Shown here piece by piece: positions 46,730 through 55,981 of a stretch of 64,000 nucleotides of DNA; within the stretch, counting starts at the first letter, position 1, and each line of letters starts with the position of its first letter. This DNA is from Blastocatellia bacterium (lineage in GTDB: Bacteria > Acidobacteriota > Blastocatellia > Pyrinomonadales > Pyrinomonadaceae), in NCBI GenBank assembly GCA_003488005.1, contig DNND01000066.1, forward strand, positions 89,928-153,927, written 5' to 3'. The position numbers and the translations under genes are program-made. Under the pieces are notes generated by a model. It saw only the letters and a list, made by a program, of their open reading frames with translations. It made no database searches and was not told where the DNA came from.

Positions 46730-48589
46730 CTAGTCGTCTGTACAAAGACTCTTGGCATGGTCTACCAGAATTCGATGCATCTGAAAGCGACGGCCGACGG
46801 GCTCCAGCAGCCCGTGTCCGACAAGCCGACGTACGATAGGCTTTGGGTCATCAACCTGCCAAACCATTTTCAAGGCCTCGAGGTCAAAAGCCGCCGGCTT
46901 TGGCGCAAAGGCGCCCAGGTAGATAAAGCACTCGCGAGTCTGTTCGTCCAACACGTCTGTGCTGCGGTTCAACAACGATGCGACGGAGGGGATGACGCCG
47001 TCCTTGCCGATTCGGTCCTTGGGCGCCGCCTTGTCGATTAGCTCAGTTCCTTTGCGAATCTTTTCGATCAACTCGGACACGCCCCACCCGAGACGGGCTT
47101 CTCTTCTCAGCAATCCTGCAGCCACGTGTAAAGCCAAAGGCAAACGCTCAAGGTCTTGCACAAGCTTTAGGCAGTCGCGCTCGTTTTCTGCGACGACGTC
47201 AGGGACCAGGATCCGGAGCACCATCAGGGCGAATTCCTCAGTCAAAACCGGTAGGTTGTAGGTCCGCGTTTGATCGGTCGTGATGCCATCGACGACCATC
47301 GGTAAACGAGTTGTGATCATTAATGAGCATTGGTCCCCGGCAGCGCCGGCAAAGGGCGCAGCATGTTCCGTTTCCCAAACATCGTCTACTATCAACAGCA
47401 TCTGGCGTGTTTTGAGCAGCGCCGCCAGTTGTGCCGTTGCGTCGTTGACCGTTGGCGCCTTGAGTATCTCTTCTGAGCCAAGCGCTCTTCCCCACCTGGC
47501 TATCTCCGTAATGAGATTCGGCTTCTGCTCCAGCGAGACCCATAAGATGCCCTCTTTGAACGATCTGGCGATCTCAGGGTCGTGGCCAATGGCACTCACC
47601 AGACTTGTTTTGCCAACTCCCGGCAAGCCGTGGATAACGGTAATGTTCTCCTGATTCGCGCTACGCTGGACTGTGAGCAATTGTCTTATTTTCTTGAGCG
47701 CATCTTCCCGGCCCACAAAAACTGACGGACGAAAAGGCGGTGCTATTCCAGGAGGAGTAGGCTGAAGGACCTCTCGCACTCTTCGATAGACGTCCCCACG
47801 CAGGTCTGTGTGAAATATGCCTGAGTTTTCGGTGAAGGTGTATTCCTTCTGATTATCGACTTCAGTTTCCTGCTGGCTTATCACCAGAGCCCCACAGTCG
47901 ATAGCCTTCCGCAGATTGGACCAATCCCTCTCGCTTCCAGCGGCATGAACGAGTTGTTCCAAGTCCGACTTCAGCTCATCAGCACGCGTAGTTGATTTTA
48001 TTAACCGCTTCGTAGGGTCAGCGCCTTCACCTACGTGCAGTACTATCGCGCGCGCGCGATGAAGTTTTTTCAGACCCACGATACTCCTTCCGTAGTCAAC
48101 CGCCTCCTGAATAGAATGGCCCGACGCTAAGGCTGCATAGAATGCCGGGTTAAAGGCCAGGGAAGATTTAACCGGAATTTCGCCCTCGATTCCGAGCACG
48201 AAATCAATTCGCGCCGAGGTTTCCTTGGCGCACTCGGCAGAATGACAAAACCCAAAGAAGACCAGTTGCAACTTCGAGCCTGCGCTAAGCAAAACGTCCT
48301 TTAGTTTAGAGCACTGGACCTTGGCAACATGCCGGAGCTCGCTATCCAGGACCAGTCCTTCCGTTTCCCTGCTGTGACCGCTGATATGGAGGAGGTCGGG
48401 ATTGTGCTTTAACACCAAAGGGCCGATGTCAGCCACCCTGAGAGCAGGTTCCTTTTGTATATCGAACCGCTCGCGGAACGGCGCCGCTTGAATTGCTCGG
48501 TCGATCGCTTGAATTTCATCAGTAGCTCGTGAGTCAAGTGTGTCCACCGAGTTCGCGGCTAATAGTAGTAACTTGAGTTTGTCTGACAT
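46730..48589 (-). CDS. CHAT-like protease fused to an NB-ARC STAND ATPase
   Basis: A 619-residue protein. Residues 1-185 form a CHAT/caspase-like domain: HISGH at 68-72 and FFGFCHSAEC around C115 give a His/Cys dyad, followed by the LGIEGEIPVKSSLAF and FYAALASGHSI segments typical of this CHAT subtype. After a linker comes FVGRE (291-295), the NB-ARC P-loop GLPGVGKTS (321-329) and Walker B LLIVDDVW (398-405), then a winged-helix-like end. The TPR sensor normally found at the C-terminus is absent. The ATG at 48589 has GGGAGG 7 bases upstream; the longer frame to 48763 has no such signal. It is last in a minus-strand cluster with two separate TPR proteins and a CHAT-NACHT paralogue. Predicted role: an NLR-like immune sensor that triggers a protease. 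Confidence 0.88.
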   Translation of the reverse strand: MSDKLKLLLLAANSVDTLDSRATDEIQAIDRAIQAAPFRERFDIQKEPALRVADIGPLVLKHNPDLLHISGHSRETEGLVLDSELRHVAKVQCSKLKDVLLSAGSKLQLVFFGFCHSAECAKETSARIDFVLGIEGEIPVKSSLAFNPAFYAALASGHSIQEAVDYGRSIVGLKKLHRARAIVLHVGEGADPTKRLIKSTTRADELKSDLEQLVHAAGSERDWSNLRKAIDCGALVISQQETEVDNQKEYTFTENSGIFHTDLRGDVYRRVREVLQPTPPGIAPPFRPSVFVGREDALKKIRQLLTVQRSANQENITVIHGLPGVGKTSLVSAIGHDPEIARSFKEGILWVSLEQKPNLITEIARWGRALGSEEILKAPTVNDATAQLAALLKTRQMLLIVDDVWETEHAAPFAGAAGDQCSLMITTRLPMVVDGITTDQTRTYNLPVLTEEFALMVLRILVPDVVAENERDCLKLVQDLERLPLALHVAAGLLRREARLGWGVSELIEKIRKGTELIDKAAPKDRIGKDGVIPSVASLLNRSTDVLDEQTRECFIYLGAFAPKPAAFDLEALKMVWQVDDPKPIVRRLVGHGLLEPVGRRFQMHRILVDHAKSLCTDD

Positions 48590-48769
48590 CGTGCCTCCCA
48601 CAGCCATCCTATTTTGGAAAGGATGTTTTCGTTCATCGCGTGACAAGGAGAGAAAAAACGAGTTGTGAAAAACAGGCCCGCTCGGTGCGTGCAAGGCTGA
48701 CTCTTGAGTTATTTTGGGTTGGCGAGGGACGCTAGTTCGCAATGGGTCCGGTCGGTCCCTCAAACGCTT

Positions 48770-50134
48770 CTACGGACTCTCGTGCGGTGAAAATGCCCGA
48801 TCGAGATCACCCAAACAAACATAGGACAGGCAGAGACCATAACGTGACTTACCGGCGGAGTGAAGGTCACCGATCTCCAGTGCTATCGTCAGGCTCTTTT
48901 GGTAAGACTCAACCGCTTGCACGTACTCGCCGGCATTATAGTGGACCGTGGCCAGGTTACCGAGAGCTTGAGCCTCCCCGCCGCGGTCGCCAATGCGTTG
49001 CACTATATGGAGGTCCTGCTCGTGATACTCGAACGCCCGTCGATAATCTCCCAGGCGCAGGTAGGTACTCCCAAGATTACCGAGCGCCTGGGCCTGACTG
49101 CGTTGGTCGTCAAGTTCCAAAGCGAGAGCTAATTGTTTTGAGTAAAGCGCGAGCGCCTCATCGTGTTTGCCGAGCGCTGAGTAGGCCTGACCCATGTTGC
49201 CCAATGCCGCCACTTCACTTTTCCGATCGTTGATCTCTCCAGCCAGATCGAGGTTTTGCTTGTAGAGGTTCAGGGCGCGTTGCGGTTCATTTAGAGCCAG
49301 AAACACGTTGCCCAAATTTCCGATAGCCTGTGCCTCGAAACTTCGGTTGCCAATCTTTCGAGCCAGCTCCAAGAAATCCTTCAAGGACTCGATTGCGAGT
49401 CGATATTCGCCTAACGCGGATTGGCACACCCCAATATTCCCCATTGCCGCACATTCGGAGGAAAGATCTGCGAGCTCTCGAGCAATGGCCAACGCTTCTT
49501 CGCAAAGTTCAAGCGAGTGTCTAAAGTCGCCGAGCTGCTGGTAGGCTGTACCCAGGTTGCATAACGCCTTGCCTGTTTCTGCCCGGTCGCCTAATTCTCT
49601 GGAGGTCTCAAGATGCTTTTCATAGAGGCTTATCGCCTTACCGTACTCTCCCAGGGAATCATAGGCAACTCCCAGGTTGGCGAGCGCTGCGCCCTCTATT
49701 CTTCGATCGCCGATTTCCCTGGCAATCGTCAAGTTAAGCTCGTGGTATTCAATCGCCCGGCGAGAATTTCCCAGGAGATAATGTGCTATTCCCAAGTTCC
49801 CCAGGTGAATCGCCTCGGTTACTCGGTCTTTAAGGACACGGGCAGCCGTGATGGCACTCTCCAACCAACGAATCTGCTCTGATGGATGTTGGCGGACATG
49901 GAGGATAGAGGCTCCGTAACCGGCGTATCGTTCGCAACACCAAGCCGCTTCTTTATCTTCGTCTGCGTAACGGGCGGCCTGTTCCTGTCCAAGACTTATG
50001 TTTGACCATGCGTGATCGAACAGGTCAAGCCCTTGCGCCAATGCCTCTCCGCCTTCGCAATAGAGAATGTCGGCTTGATTGAGGACGCCAAGATAATAAC
50101 GAAAATGAGGTCTCTGATTCTCCCGTCTGTTCAT
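48770..50134 (-). CDS. Free TPR protein, resembling the missing C-terminus of an NB-ARC-TPR receptor
   Basis: A 454-residue protein composed almost wholly of TPR units of the Tetratricopeptide_12 kind (units LGNLGIAHYLLGNSRRAIEY, LANLGVAYDSLGEYGKAISL and similar, about every 40 residues from 115 to 450; eight or nine repeats). The first 110 residues (HFRYYLGVLNQADILYCEGG..GLDLFDHAWSNI) match the spacer that normally joins NB-ARC to TPRs in fused receptors. It therefore looks like a detached sensor module, encoded 180 bp upstream of the CHAT-NB-ARC gene and 41 bp after another TPR gene. Likely partner: the STAND proteins on either side. Confidence 0.85.
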   Translation of the reverse strand: MNRRENQRPHFRYYLGVLNQADILYCEGGEALAQGLDLFDHAWSNISLGQEQAARYADEDKEAAWCCERYAGYGASILHVRQHPSEQIRWLESAITAARVLKDRVTEAIHLGNLGIAHYLLGNSRRAIEYHELNLTIAREIGDRRIEGAALANLGVAYDSLGEYGKAISLYEKHLETSRELGDRAETGKALCNLGTAYQQLGDFRHSLELCEEALAIARELADLSSECAAMGNIGVCQSALGEYRLAIESLKDFLELARKIGNRSFEAQAIGNLGNVFLALNEPQRALNLYKQNLDLAGEINDRKSEVAALGNMGQAYSALGKHDEALALYSKQLALALELDDQRSQAQALGNLGSTYLRLGDYRRAFEYHEQDLHIVQRIGDRGGEAQALGNLATVHYNAGEYVQAVESYQKSLTIALEIGDLHSAGKSRYGLCLSYVCLGDLDRAFSPHESP

Positions 50135-50175
50135 TGTCCCTGTGCCTGATTCTTAGTAACCGCGGTTGCTTCGTT

Positions 50176-51003
50176 TCATGCCGATGAGATCCTGCTCAAC
50201 ACTTGAGTCTCGCCTTGCGGATCGGTTAACTGTCGGAAAAGAACCAACGCCGCAGTGTAGTGATCCTTTGCTTCTTTCAATTGATCGAGCGCCATCCGCG
50301 CATCTCCCAGACCGCATAGCGCGATCGCTTCGCCTTTGTAGTTGTCAATCTTACGATAAATCGCGAGCGACTTTTCATGGGACTCTACTGCTTGTTGAGC
50401 GAGGCCGAAACCCAGCTGTGCTGCTCCCAAACCATTTAGCGCATCAGCCTCTCCATCGGCGAACTCGATTTCACGAAAGATACTCAAGGAACGTTTAAGG
50501 CAATCGGTCGCGGAACGGTTGTCGTGCAAATGCGTATGGGCTTTTCCCTGATTGCTCAGGGCCATGGCTTCGCCCTTCGTATCAGCCGCCTTGCGACAGA
50601 CTGCCTCGCTTCGCAGGTAGCAAATCAGCGCCTGCTCCATCTGGCGATTCAATGCATGAACCGCGCCCAACTCTCGCAGCAACGTTCCCAAGCTCCGTTG
50701 ATCGCCCTGTCGCCGGGCGCAGGCCACCGAACTTCGTAGTCTACTCACGAGCTGGGCAGGTTCCAGCCGAAGGGTAAGCAGCTCAGTCCGATCGCGAGGA
50801 AACAAAATGCAGAGCCTGGCGGCGTCCATGTCTCGGCTGGCGTGACTGATCGCCCAGGCCCACGCCCTAAAAACATTGTCGCGGTATAGATCAAATAACC
50901 CAACGCCCATGATGCCGCTGAACTTGTACATCTCGAAAACCGCCCCAAGCATCGTTTCGTAATAAATAGCATGGCGCCGATCGATTTCGGTTTTAGTTGG
51001 CAT
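50176..51003 (-). CDS. Free TPR protein, second detached sensor-like module
   Basis: A 275-residue protein. The N-terminal ~80 residues (RHAIYYETMLGAVFEMYKF, LFDLYRDNVFRAWAWAISHA) parallel the spacer seen at the start of the neighbouring 454-residue TPR protein. About four or five TPR units follow from residue 100 (LRELGAVHALNRQMEQALIC, LSNQGKAHTHLHDNRSATDC, LNGLGAAQLGFGLAQQAVES, LCGLGDARMALDQLKEAKDH). It lies 79 bp after the CHAT-NACHT gene and 41 bp before the second TPR gene, in one apparent operon. No enzymatic motif. Confidence 0.82.
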   Translation of the reverse strand: MPTKTEIDRRHAIYYETMLGAVFEMYKFSGIMGVGLFDLYRDNVFRAWAWAISHASRDMDAARLCILFPRDRTELLTLRLEPAQLVSRLRSSVACARRQGDQRSLGTLLRELGAVHALNRQMEQALICYLRSEAVCRKAADTKGEAMALSNQGKAHTHLHDNRSATDCLKRSLSIFREIEFADGEADALNGLGAAQLGFGLAQQAVESHEKSLAIYRKIDNYKGEAIALCGLGDARMALDQLKEAKDHYTAALVLFRQLTDPQGETQVLSRISSA

Positions 51004-51082
51004 TGCTAGTCTCGGTCTCTTCGGCAGAGCCTATGCGCTAAACTGTGACTTAGACCATGTGTGCGCAAGAGCACATGCGCTT

Positions 51083-54000
51083 TCAACGTCGGGTCCGAGT
51101 AGACAGTACACTGCGAACGGCGCTGGAGAGTTCTGTGTCCGCGAGCAGCGCAGCATTTTCCTTTGGACCCCAGCCCGGAATCTCCAACGCTGCCTTTAAA
51201 ATAGCCCTCAAGGACTGTTCGCTTTCAATGGTCTTATAAACAGACATAACCATTTCGATCACAGGTGCGCTGCCAAGCTTCTGCCCCAACCTCGGTAAGG
51301 TACGACTTAAAGCATTTCCAATTCGCACTTGATCATAGGCGGAGACTTTTGCCACCGCCCGCAAAACGCTGCCGAGCAGTTCCTGATCGTCACTGTGTTC
51401 TGAGACGTTATCGTAAAGCGCCGCTAGTCCACCAGCGATCCCCTTACTAACGATCGGTATTCGTTGTGAAATTCGAAACGATAAAGCCGGATCGGCCTCG
51501 GCGGTGATTTTCAAAAGGGCCAGAAGCTCACCGAGTATCTTCGCGTCTTGTCGCTGCGTGATGTCCTCAGTGAACCACGAGTTAAGCTGTGACAAGAGCA
51601 GGACTGAATGTCGACGCGGCACAGACTTGAGTGTCACGAGATAATTGTCGAGCAGACCCGGAATGTGTTGCTGTAACGAGACCTCGATAATCCGAGGACC
51701 AAACTGAAACGCAAAGTCAGGATCCGATGGCAGCGAATACATCAGCGAATTGATTAGCGTTATCTGACGATCTTTACCTTCCTCAAATAGCTGGGTGAAC
51801 ATTCTCTGAGCTAGTTTACGGTCGACCGTGGCAATCGCGCCGACCGCTGCAGCGACCACTTCCGGCCCGCTTTGCACGGCGAACGACGCTTCATAGACTT
51901 CGTTAAGTTCGGATGAATCAAATATGTCGGGCCTCTCCTGAATCAATAAGGTTAGTGCGCGAATGATTCTGACATTAAGCTCTTCGGGCTGTTTGAGCTG
52001 TTTTAGAAGCCAGGCTTTTGTGGCCTGCGGATCCGTAGCCGCCAACCGCTTGAGGATCGGTACCAACGGGTTACCAATCCCACTCGTTGGCCACCTCCAG
52101 CGGGAGAGGAACTCAAGCATCTGACTTGCGCTGATATCAGAGAGACTGCTAACCACCTGGAAGAGCGCGCGAATACTATCGGTTCCCGAAAACGATTTTT
52201 GATCAAGCTCCAGGATGAGTCTCATAATATGTTGGGATAGTTCCGGCGGGGCACTTGAGAGTAATCCGGTATTGAACATTCTGGCGAAATGATCGGTGGA
52301 CCGTAATTCATCGATCGCACGCTCCGCCATCGGCGCGTCTGTGATTATTTGACCCACGATTCTTCCTATAAACAGAGCGGTGCCAATATCGCGCCGCCAA
52401 ATCTTGCTTTGGACTAACCAGTTTGCAATGGGCTGTGCCGTCGTGGGGGAGACTCTGTTCAACGCACCGGTGAGCCGGCAGAGAGAATCCCATACTTCGT
52501 TCCGGTGCTTACCTGGAATTTTCGGTAGCAGGTCAATGACTTTCCTGACCACGCGATCTACCGACGGCGCAGTTTCCGCGCCTAACCCCTCGGCTATCCC
52601 ATCCAGGATTGCCGACTGCTGGCCCGCCTTCACGGTCGGCAAGAGTTCCAACAAGTCGTTAATCGCGTTCGCTGCGCCGTACCTGGCAACCGCGCAAAGC
52701 GCATTCTTGAAGTAAGTCTTTGTGTCATCGTTGGATTCGATGACGCGCGCCAACTGGCTATGAAGGAACCGGTGCACAATTTCTGGTTCACTTCGGGAAA
52801 ATGTCTCAGTACAAATCGAATAGATGGATGTTTCCTTATTTGAGGAAATGTATGGTTGCAAGAGATCCAGCGCCAATTTAGTCTTGCTCTTTGGATAATG
52901 TCTGACGGTTTCGCAGATGACACCTCTTAATATTTCCGGCTCTTCCTCAATCCATTGACGAACAATTTGGTGAGATCTTTCTGAATGCGGGGTCTTGCCA
53001 ATAATTTCGAGTGCCAATTGAGCTGCCAGTTCGTTGTTGAGGCGTCTCAATTCTCTCATCAATTGAAGGTGAAGTTCCTGGTTATCGAATGATTGGATCG
53101 TCAATTGTTTTAAGATCGGTGCCCGGAAAAAATTGAAACCGGCAACATCGTCAAGCAGCCGCTTAACGTATTCCTGCAGCGAGTCTGGATCCAAACAGAG
53201 CAAATCATAGGCCGCAGTAAACTCCAGAAAGGTCTGGTGAAAAAACCGAACGCTGCTTCGGCCTTCAGCCCATTGAAGGACCCCAGACGACACCAATCCT
53301 TCGATTGTTTGAAAAGGAGACTGGAGTCCGCTGTCCGGATTTTTCATCAACGAGCCAATCAGGAATTTGTCGGAGTGAGTGTCGCCAAACGCAACACCGC
53401 GCGCGACGTAGCGGCATAGCTGATCTCGCTTCCTTCGTTCGTCGGCGTTTTTGACCACGCGATCAGACAGCACTACCTGCCGCCAGTAATGCCGGTAGAC
53501 CTGCTGAGTGTTCACGTCGCGCGGTATTTCCTGACGAGCATAGGCCTCAAACAGCATCCTTAGAATCAAGGGCTCGAAATCCAATTCTCTGACATCGCGC
53601 TGTTGTTCTAACAAGCCCCAAACCTTATCGAATTGTTCGTCCAGTTCAATCTCAGACTTATCTGGATAATAAATCCTTACCTGATTCCGAATCGCCTGTT
53701 GTGCTTCCTGATCGTTATAACGTCGCAACTCGACGCGAATGTTACTACTCAGTAATCGGCCTAGTTGATCGGCCTCCTGCTTCCGCGAGGCCGTGACCAC
53801 TAACGCTCCCAGTGCCATGATCTCACTAATCGTCTTCGCCAGTTGTTGGTCGTCCACTCCGACTACCAGGTCCAATGTGTCAATGAGGACAACGAGTCGG
53901 CCTTGCCTGCGGACCTCTCTGGCTCCCGCTGCGGTCCTAACAACTGCGGCAAGATCACTTTCCATTTGAGCCATTATTGGAATTACAGTAAACGCCGGAA

Positions 54001-54913
54001 TGGCACTCAGGGCAGAAAACAGATACCAAAGTAACGAGCTCTTTCCATGCCCGGCGTCGCCCACAATGCTGAGCCATTTGCCTCCTCGCGACGTATCGGC
54101 CGTGGCCTTAGTGATAAATTCGCTCACCGCAGCTTCCGCTCGAACCCGATGTACGTAGAGGCCTTCATCCAAATAGATTGCCCGGCGCACGTCATGGTCG
54201 TCTGTGACATACCCGGCAATCCGCAATTGAGATCCGAATCTGGCTGATAGTTCAGCTAAAACAGAATCGGTTTTGAATGCCTCGTCGGCGCTTTTCTTGA
54301 GGAACCCCATTGAGCTCAGGAAAGGGACTTCTGCGCTCGTTCCGGGTTGCACATGCAGAACCATCGAATCAAATTCTTCGGGCGCTTTTGTCTTCAACCA
54401 CGCACGCGCATTGGTAAAAGCCCCGCGAACTGATCTTCCAGACGCCAGTGCCTCATAAAATACGTGCGTAAAGAGGAGCAACGACTCAGCGCTGATCTCA
54501 TCCTTCACGCCTATTGCATAGGGGACCTTCGTCGAAATTGCCTTGGTGCATGCTTCTGAATAACAAAAGGAAAAAAAGACCAGACGGAGCCGATCGTCAT
54601 CTGTGGAACTCAGTATGAGACTAACAAGTTCAGGACATCCGATCTTCGCAACTTTACGGTTGTCGTCCTCGAGAACCAATCCCTCAGTTGGTTTGGCATG
54701 ACCGCTGATGTGCAGAATGTGCGGTTGGTATCTATTCAACACCGCCGTTATGTCAGAATCGCGCAGGGCGGAACGTTGTAGAGGCTCAAACGAGTCCCGG
54801 TGAGCAGCCGACCGAATGACCCCATCGATCTCTCTAATTTCGTCAGCCGCACGCGAATCCAAAGACTCTACGTCGTTCGACGCTAGCAGCAATAGAGTAC
54901 ACCGTTCTGTCAT
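51083..54913 (-). CDS. CHAT-like protease fused to a NACHT/AAA STAND ATPase with HEAT-like repeats
   Basis: A 1276-residue protein. Residues 1-190 are a CHAT-like domain paralogous to that of the NB-ARC protein nearby (HISGH 68-72; FFSFCYSEAC around C117; LASGRSVRGAF). A P-loop ATPase follows: GDAGHGKSS at 285-293 and a Walker B-like VVLIDTLDLVV near 350, with the winged-helix-like REL..PLILRMLF and FFHQTFLEFTAAYDL segments of NACHT proteins. From about 650 to the end there are helical repeats of HEAT/ARM style. The ATG at 54913 is preceded by AGGGA and gives an N-terminus aligning with the paralogue. Predicted as an Avs/NLR-like sensor in which the repeats bind a trigger and the CHAT domain is the effector. 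It is the first gene of the four-gene cluster. Confidence 0.88.
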   Translation of the reverse strand: MTERCTLLLLASNDVESLDSRAADEIREIDGVIRSAAHRDSFEPLQRSALRDSDITAVLNRYQPHILHISGHAKPTEGLVLEDDNRKVAKIGCPELVSLILSSTDDDRLRLVFFSFCYSEACTKAISTKVPYAIGVKDEISAESLLLFTHVFYEALASGRSVRGAFTNARAWLKTKAPEEFDSMVLHVQPGTSAEVPFLSSMGFLKKSADEAFKTDSVLAELSARFGSQLRIAGYVTDDHDVRRAIYLDEGLYVHRVRAEAAVSEFITKATADTSRGGKWLSIVGDAGHGKSSLLWYLFSALSAIPAFTVIPIMAQMESDLAAVVRTAAGAREVRRQGRLVVLIDTLDLVVGVDDQQLAKTISEIMALGALVVTASRKQEADQLGRLLSSNIRVELRRYNDQEAQQAIRNQVRIYYPDKSEIELDEQFDKVWGLLEQQRDVRELDFEPLILRMLFEAYARQEIPRDVNTQQVYRHYWRQVVLSDRVVKNADERRKRDQLCRYVARGVAFGDTHSDKFLIGSLMKNPDSGLQSPFQTIEGLVSSGVLQWAEGRSSVRFFHQTFLEFTAAYDLLCLDPDSLQEYVKRLLDDVAGFNFFRAPILKQLTIQSFDNQELHLQLMRELRRLNNELAAQLALEIIGKTPHSERSHQIVRQWIEEEPEILRGVICETVRHYPKSKTKLALDLLQPYISSNKETSIYSICTETFSRSEPEIVHRFLHSQLARVIESNDDTKTYFKNALCAVARYGAANAINDLLELLPTVKAGQQSAILDGIAEGLGAETAPSVDRVVRKVIDLLPKIPGKHRNEVWDSLCRLTGALNRVSPTTAQPIANWLVQSKIWRRDIGTALFIGRIVGQIITDAPMAERAIDELRSTDHFARMFNTGLLSSAPPELSQHIMRLILELDQKSFSGTDSIRALFQVVSSLSDISASQMLEFLSRWRWPTSGIGNPLVPILKRLAATDPQATKAWLLKQLKQPEELNVRIIRALTLLIQERPDIFDSSELNEVYEASFAVQSGPEVVAAAVGAIATVDRKLAQRMFTQLFEEGKDRQITLINSLMYSLPSDPDFAFQFGPRIIEVSLQQHIPGLLDNYLVTLKSVPRRHSVLLLSQLNSWFTEDITQRQDAKILGELLALLKITAEADPALSFRISQRIPIVSKGIAGGLAALYDNVSEHSDDQELLGSVLRAVAKVSAYDQVRIGNALSRTLPRLGQKLGSAPVIEMVMSVYKTIESEQSLRAILKAALEIPGWGPKENAALLADTELSSAVRSVLSTRTRR

Positions 54914-55384
54914 AAGGATCCCTAAGCGCCAAATTCCGACTTCTGAAGGCATTGCTTCGCCTTCCTTTCAGCGGCCGCGTCCAGGGTAATAACGATTGCA
55001 TTTCCAGTAAACACAATTCCCTTGGTCGACTCTAGGAAAGACGGAGAGTCTCGAAGCGAAGGTTGTCTTAATGGATTCCCTGGGATATCCGTATCAGCAG
55101 ATAGAGGGGAACCTCGACATTCCTACTAAGCCCTTTGCTAGGAATTACCTCACTTAATTTGATCTTAGTCGGAGTTTGCTTAACATCAAATCTTATTCTT
55201 CTAAAATTGCAGAGATGACTGCTATTACTGAAGGGTGTCGAATCTCAAACCGCTTGATCGTTCACTGCGGCCAAACCTTTTCTTGCGCCACCGAACGATG
55301 CTTCAAACCTCCCACCAACCGGCGAATTGATAAATGTAACAGGATTTTGAGAAGGTTCTGAAAGTGGATGCGGAGGGGAATCAA
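54914..55384. other. Divergent intergenic region
   Basis: About 470 bp between the CHAT-STAND cluster (minus) and the frameshifted gene (plus). It should hold both promoters, but no convincing -35/-10 pair, hairpin or repeat was recognised. Small open frames lack coding features. Confidence 0.5.
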
Positions 55385-55981
55385 GTGGCAGAGATGAACG
55401 ACCCCTCGCTGGGCCTGTTATTGCCGCAGGAGGAAGCTCGGCGGGCCACGATGCAGCGACTCCGGGGTTGGTTTGATTGCGGACAGGAAGAGTTTACCGC
55501 TGAGGCCGCTACCCTCGTCGCACTCGCTGATCCGTCGATGAGAATGACACGTCTATATGAATGGCGCGCTCGCTCAACCGAACTCTACTACTGGCAGCTC
55601 GAAGACCGGCTGCGCAATAAGGAAGTGGTAACCCTCGCCGACCTCTTGCCACCCTCGTTCGAAGGTTTGGCTGAGCGGCTGCAACTGCCGCTCGACTTCA
55701 CGGGGCTCGGCTTTACGGCCAGGTGGGAGAAATCTGCGCAGGTCTTATTAGTGGAAGATGAGTTGTTGGCTGTGGTAGCACGCTTTAGCAGTTTGCCGGT
55801 GGCGATGCCGGAAGTGGTCATAACCGCAGTCTCGGATTTACCCCTTGCAGAGAGGCAGAATCTACTGCGGCGAATAGCTTCGTCCTGGAGATCTCCAATT
55901 CGCCTCATGCATGTGGTCAACTTGGCGCTCCGCTGTTTTTCCGAAGGATATCGCCCGAGATGTTTTGGCGCGCCTTTATGA
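55385..55981 (+). pseudogene. N-terminal part of an unknown gene, frameshifted at a T-run
   Basis: The frame from the GTG at 55385 (GGAGGGG 6 bases upstream) encodes 198 residues ending at a stop at 55979-55981. Its sequence continues logically in the neighbouring frame: removing one T from the TTTTT at 55936-55940 joins LALRCF to PKDIARDVLARLYDG and on to the DCAHPLRLKRTSLLTHGMA segment. So this is one gene of at least ~315 codons broken by a single base, by mutation, sequencing error or, less likely, programmed slippage. The family is not recognised: it is helical, Leu/Arg-rich, with no motif. The second half is fused to an RHS fragment. Confidence 0.65.

Noticed and set aside
48590..48763. 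N-terminal extension of the CHAT-NB-ARC protein
   Set aside because: The paralogous CHAT-NACHT protein aligns from the ATG at 48589, which has a strong GGGAGG ribosome-binding site.
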